Shown here one piece after another: positions 61,777 to 64,000 of a DNA stretch of 64,000 bases. Made by a program: the position numbers and the translations under genes. The notes below the pieces were generated by a model, which searched no databases, was not told the origin of the DNA, and was given only the letters and a program-made list of their open reading frames with translations. The stretch covers positions 37,326 through 101,325 of the forward strand of contig NZ_JALEGT010000100.1 in assembly GCF_022763305.1 (NCBI RefSeq). The letters are read 5' to 3'. Source of the stretch: Marivita sp. (GTDB taxonomy: Bacteria; Pseudomonadota; Alphaproteobacteria; Rhodobacterales; Rhodobacteraceae). Numbering within the stretch: position 1 is the stretch's first letter; every line of letters starts with the position of its first letter.

Positions 61777-62451
61777 ATGGCAGTTCAAAAGAATCTCCGT
61801 ATCCCGATTGCGCTGACAGGGCTGGCCTTTCTGGCGGCCTGCGCCAGCAGCGATCCGGTCTACAGCGCCTTCCACCGCGAAGCCGGAGCCTTGCTGGACA
61901 CCGGCAATTTCGGCGCCGCGACCATGAACAACACCCAGATCATGAACGGCGAAAAGCGCTATACCTACGATCTGTCGCAGCGCTTTGCGAGCGAAGTCAT
62001 GACAACCGTCAACTTTGCCTTCAACAGCGCGGTTCTGGACAGTGGGGCACAGGACACGCTTCGGGAACAGGCCCACTGGATTCGCCAGTTCCCCGAAGTG
62101 CGGTTCCGCGTCTATGGCCATACCGACGCCGTTGGCAGCGAAGCCTACAACAAGCGTCTTGGCCTGCAGCGGGCACACGCGGTTGTCAACTTCCTGGCAT
62201 CACAGGGTATCAGCAAGGATCGGCTAGAGGCGGTTGTCTCATTCGGAGAAACCCAGCCTCTCATCGTGACCGAGGGACGCGAGCGCCGCAACCGGCGCAC
62301 CGTAACAGAGGTTTCGGGCTTTGTCGGCTCGCATCCCACTGTTATGGAAGGAAGATATGCCGAAATCATCTATCGCGAGTATATCAACAGCGCCGTCCCC
62401 AGAAGCGGCCTTGTCGGCATCCAAGGCACCGACTTCCAGGCGTCTCAATAA
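61777..62451 (+). CDS. OmpA-like lipoprotein of the tad locus
   Basis: 224 residues. A lipoprotein signal with lipobox LAAC (Cys22) precedes a domain with OmpA peptidoglycan-binding motif: FRVYGHTDAVGSEAYNKRLG and LQRAHAVVNFLASQGI. Proteins of this kind stand between cpaC and cpaE in Roseobacter tad loci, in the place of CpaD, and probably anchor the secretin to the wall (inference). It starts 4 bases after cpaC and is followed by a long hairpin. Confidence 0.88.
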   Translation: MAVQKNLRIPIALTGLAFLAACASSDPVYSAFHREAGALLDTGNFGAATMNNTQIMNGEKRYTYDLSQRFASEVMTTVNFAFNSAVLDSGAQDTLREQAHWIRQFPEVRFRVYGHTDAVGSEAYNKRLGLQRAHAVVNFLASQGISKDRLEAVVSFGETQPLIVTEGRERRNRRTVTEVSGFVGSHPTVMEGRYAEIIYREYINSAVPRSGLVGIQGTDFQASQ

Positions 62452-62452
62452 G

Positions 62453-62478
62453 GACAAGGCCCCGAAAGGGGCCCTGTC
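62453..62478. terminator. Hairpin after the OmpA-like gene
   Basis: GACA-GGCCCC and GGGGCC-TGTC stem around a GAAA tetraloop (62453-62478), directly behind the stop codon. No T-run follows, so attenuation or RNA stabilisation fits as well as termination; cpaE starts 165 bases later and could use its own promoter. Confidence 0.55.
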
Positions 62479-62643
62479 ATCAGCCTGAAATACCGTACAA
62501 TTTCGGTAATTCGGCCCCAATGTTGCCAAGTTTCCCAACCACTTTCGAACCGTAGCAGTCCCTCCCGAGCGAGTCGGGACTGGCGTTCTCGATGCGTGCA
62601 AAACGCCGCTCGCGGGCGCCGCGAAGTAGAGGAAACGAGGCAA

Positions 62644-63882
62644 ATGACGAGTATCCTTCCAAGCACCCCGCAACCGGCGCCGCTTGTCGCGTGCACGATC
62701 AGTCGGGATGTTCAGGAATTCGATCTTCTGATCGAAGACATGGAGGCCATTCTTGGTGAAGCCTGGGGCGATCTCGGCTTCGACGAGGCCATGCATTTCT
62801 TCTCGCAGGAAGAAGGCGAAGGCCTTGAATTCGTCGCGTTGGCCATCGACGAAGACGACGAGGCCAATGTCGACCACTTGTCGTCGATCATCGCTGCGGC
62901 CAAGGCCCGCGGCATCAAGGTGGTTCTCATCGCGCATGACGTGACGCCTTCGGCGCTGCATCATCTGCTGCGTCAGGGCGCCGACGAGTTTGTCCCCTAC
63001 CCTCTTCCCGAGGGTGAACTGGCCGCGGCCATCGACAGAATGCGCGCCCCCGAACCGCAACAGCGTAGCGGGCGCAGCACATCAGGCGTCAAGTTGAGCG
63101 ATGATGGCGATGGCGTCATCATCGCGGTACAGGGCATGGCCGGCGGATGCGGTGCCAGCACTTTCGCAACGAACCTTGCCTGGGAACTGGCGACAGTGAC
63201 CAAGGAAAAGCCGCCGCGCGTCTGCATCATCGACCTCGGTCTGCAGTTTGGCGCGGTGTCGACCTATCTGGACGTGCAACGCCGCGAAGCCGTGCTTGAG
63301 CTCCTGTCCGATATCGAAGCGATGGACGAAGACAGCTTTGGCCAGGCACTTGTGACCTTCGAGGAAAAGCTGCATGTCTTCACGTCGCCTGCGGACCTTC
63401 CGCCGCTCGACATCATCGGCCAGACCGAAGTGCAGGCGCTGCTGGATACGGCATCGCGGCATTTCGATTTTGTCGTGGTCGATATGCCACCCAGCCTTGT
63501 TCAGTGGTCCGAAACGGTGCTTTGCGCCGCACAGGTCTATTTCGGCGTGATCGAGCTCGACATGCGTTCGGCCCAGAACACGTACCGGCTCAAACGCGCG
63601 CTCCAGTCCGAGGATCTGCCGTTCGACAAGGTCCGCTTTGTCCTGAACCGCGCCCCCAAGTTCACCGATCTGCAAGGCAAGAGCCGCCTCAAGCGGATGC
63701 AGGAAAGCCTTGATATCTCGGTTGATATTCACCTGCCCGACGGCGGCAGGGCGGTGGCGGAGGCAGGCGATCACGGCCAGCCCTTGGCCTTGCAACAGCC
63801 CAAGAATGCGCTGCGCAAGGAAATCTCGAAACTGGCTCAGTCCCTCTACGAAGTCGGCCGCACCGACGCTGAAGCTGCCTGA
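62644..63882 (+). CDS. cpaE: Tad pilus ATPase-like localisation protein CpaE (TadZ)
   Basis: 412 residues. The N-terminal 130 residues form a receiver-like (ARD) domain; the rest is a MinD/ParA-type ATPase with the P-loop GMAGGCGASTFATNLAWEL (164-182). This loop lacks the Walker lysine (GGCGAST in place of GGxGKT), as in many TadZ proteins. VCIIDLGLQFGAVSTYLD and FDFVVVDMPPSLVQWSE are switch motifs. CpaE places the pilus at the cell pole. ATG 62644 follows GAGG. cpaF would be expected next. Confidence 0.92.
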   Translation: MTSILPSTPQPAPLVACTISRDVQEFDLLIEDMEAILGEAWGDLGFDEAMHFFSQEEGEGLEFVALAIDEDDEANVDHLSSIIAAAKARGIKVVLIAHDVTPSALHHLLRQGADEFVPYPLPEGELAAAIDRMRAPEPQQRSGRSTSGVKLSDDGDGVIIAVQGMAGGCGASTFATNLAWELATVTKEKPPRVCIIDLGLQFGAVSTYLDVQRREAVLELLSDIEAMDEDSFGQALVTFEEKLHVFTSPADLPPLDIIGQTEVQALLDTASRHFDFVVVDMPPSLVQWSETVLCAAQVYFGVIELDMRSAQNTYRLKRALQSEDLPFDKVRFVLNRAPKFTDLQGKSRLKRMQESLDISVDIHLPDGGRAVAEAGDHGQPLALQQPKNALRKEISKLAQSLYEVGRTDAEAA

Positions 63883-63893
63883 GGAGGACACGA

Positions 63894-63932
63894 ATGTTTT
63901 CGCGTTATACTCATGCGCCTGAATTGACCTGA
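63894..63932 (+). pseudogene. cpaF: cpaF (tadA) start, apparently interrupted
   Basis: Behind cpaE and a strong ribosome site (GAGGAGG) an ATG opens MFSRY, the usual first residues of Roseobacter CpaF ATPases, but the frame reads THAPELT and stops at 63930-63932 after 12 codons. All three plus-strand frames close within the next codons, which points to inserted or rearranged DNA near 63909 rather than a single-base frameshift. The rest of the gene is outside the window, so this is tentative; it could instead be a short leader peptide. Confidence 0.4.
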
Positions 63933-64000
63933 TGTCGTTTCAGACGATTTTGTATTTTTCTAGGGATACGACGCGGAAGTTGTCGGTTACGGTATCGCGA
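63932..64000 (+). other. AT-richer terminal segment, partial open frame
   Basis: From about 63909 to the window edge base composition falls well below the neighbouring genes. An ATG at 63932 opens MSFQTILYFSRDTTRKLSVT and stays open to the edge (23 codons). It matches no family I recognise. It may be the end of an inserted element that separates the start of cpaF from its body. Confidence 0.3.

Overview
The window is chromosomal DNA from a high-GC marine alphaproteobacterium, most probably Rhodobacterales (Roseobacter group). This rests on a division/cell-wall gene order carrying DUF2484 proteins beside murB, a murA-DUF2948-hisD linkage, a form I aerobic CO dehydrogenase cluster, an aa3-type cytochrome oxidase operon with ctaB/ctaG/surf1, a tad/Flp pilus locus and CTTCTTTTTCCAAAT-type intergenic repeats. 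I see no rRNA, CRISPR array, complete insertion sequence or prophage. One tRNA (Thr-GGT) is present. Gene density is high, and many neighbouring genes are coupled by ATGA, GTGA or TGATG overlaps.

Region 1 (1-15.3 kb, mostly minus strand) is a division and peptidoglycan block: partial murB, two DUF2484 membrane proteins, an amine oxidase/cupin pair, murC, murG, ftsW, then murD, hisD, a GNAT, DUF2948, murA and a 55-residue basic protein. Two insertions interrupt it. The cupin/amine-oxidase cassette is bracketed by two copies of a double-palindrome repeat. A plus-strand block (flavoprotein, two tandem paralogues with a ParB-like motif, one exported protein) sits between ftsW and murD.

Region 2 (15.4-23.6 kb) holds tRNA-Thr and a compact CO dehydrogenase operon reading coxM-S-L-D-E-F, preceded by an MHYT/LytTR sensor-regulator of the CoxC type. 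The enzyme should supply electrons from trace CO oxidation.

Region 3 (23.9-33.5 kb, plus strand) carries an IsdG-like monooxygenase, a TPR-methyltransferase, a GT4 glycosyltransferase, Kdo transferase, DUF1178, an SDR, an NTF2-like protein, aspartokinase and ptsP. Region 4 (33.5-42 kb) is mixed housekeeping: GFA protein, EcsC, GNAT, flavin reductase, a tandem Lin0512 pair, mtnP, a LysE exporter and apt, then succinyl-CoA:3-ketoacid transferase subunit genes separated by a LOV photosensor kinase that seems to lack its phospho-acceptor histidine.

Region 5 (42-57.6 kb) has topA, dprA, tldD, the ctaC-ctaB-small protein-ctaG-ctaE operon with surf1, thrC and an M16 peptidase, a GNAT, an MBL-fold protein and a GlcD-like flavoprotein. 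A consensus FNR-type site lies between tldD and ctaC. Region 6 (57.6-64 kb) has a lytic transglycosylase facing away from a tad pilus locus: flp pilin, cpaB, cpaC secretin, an OmpA-like lipoprotein and cpaE. The expected cpaF start follows cpaE, but its reading frame stops after 12 codons and the sequence turns AT-richer up to the window edge.
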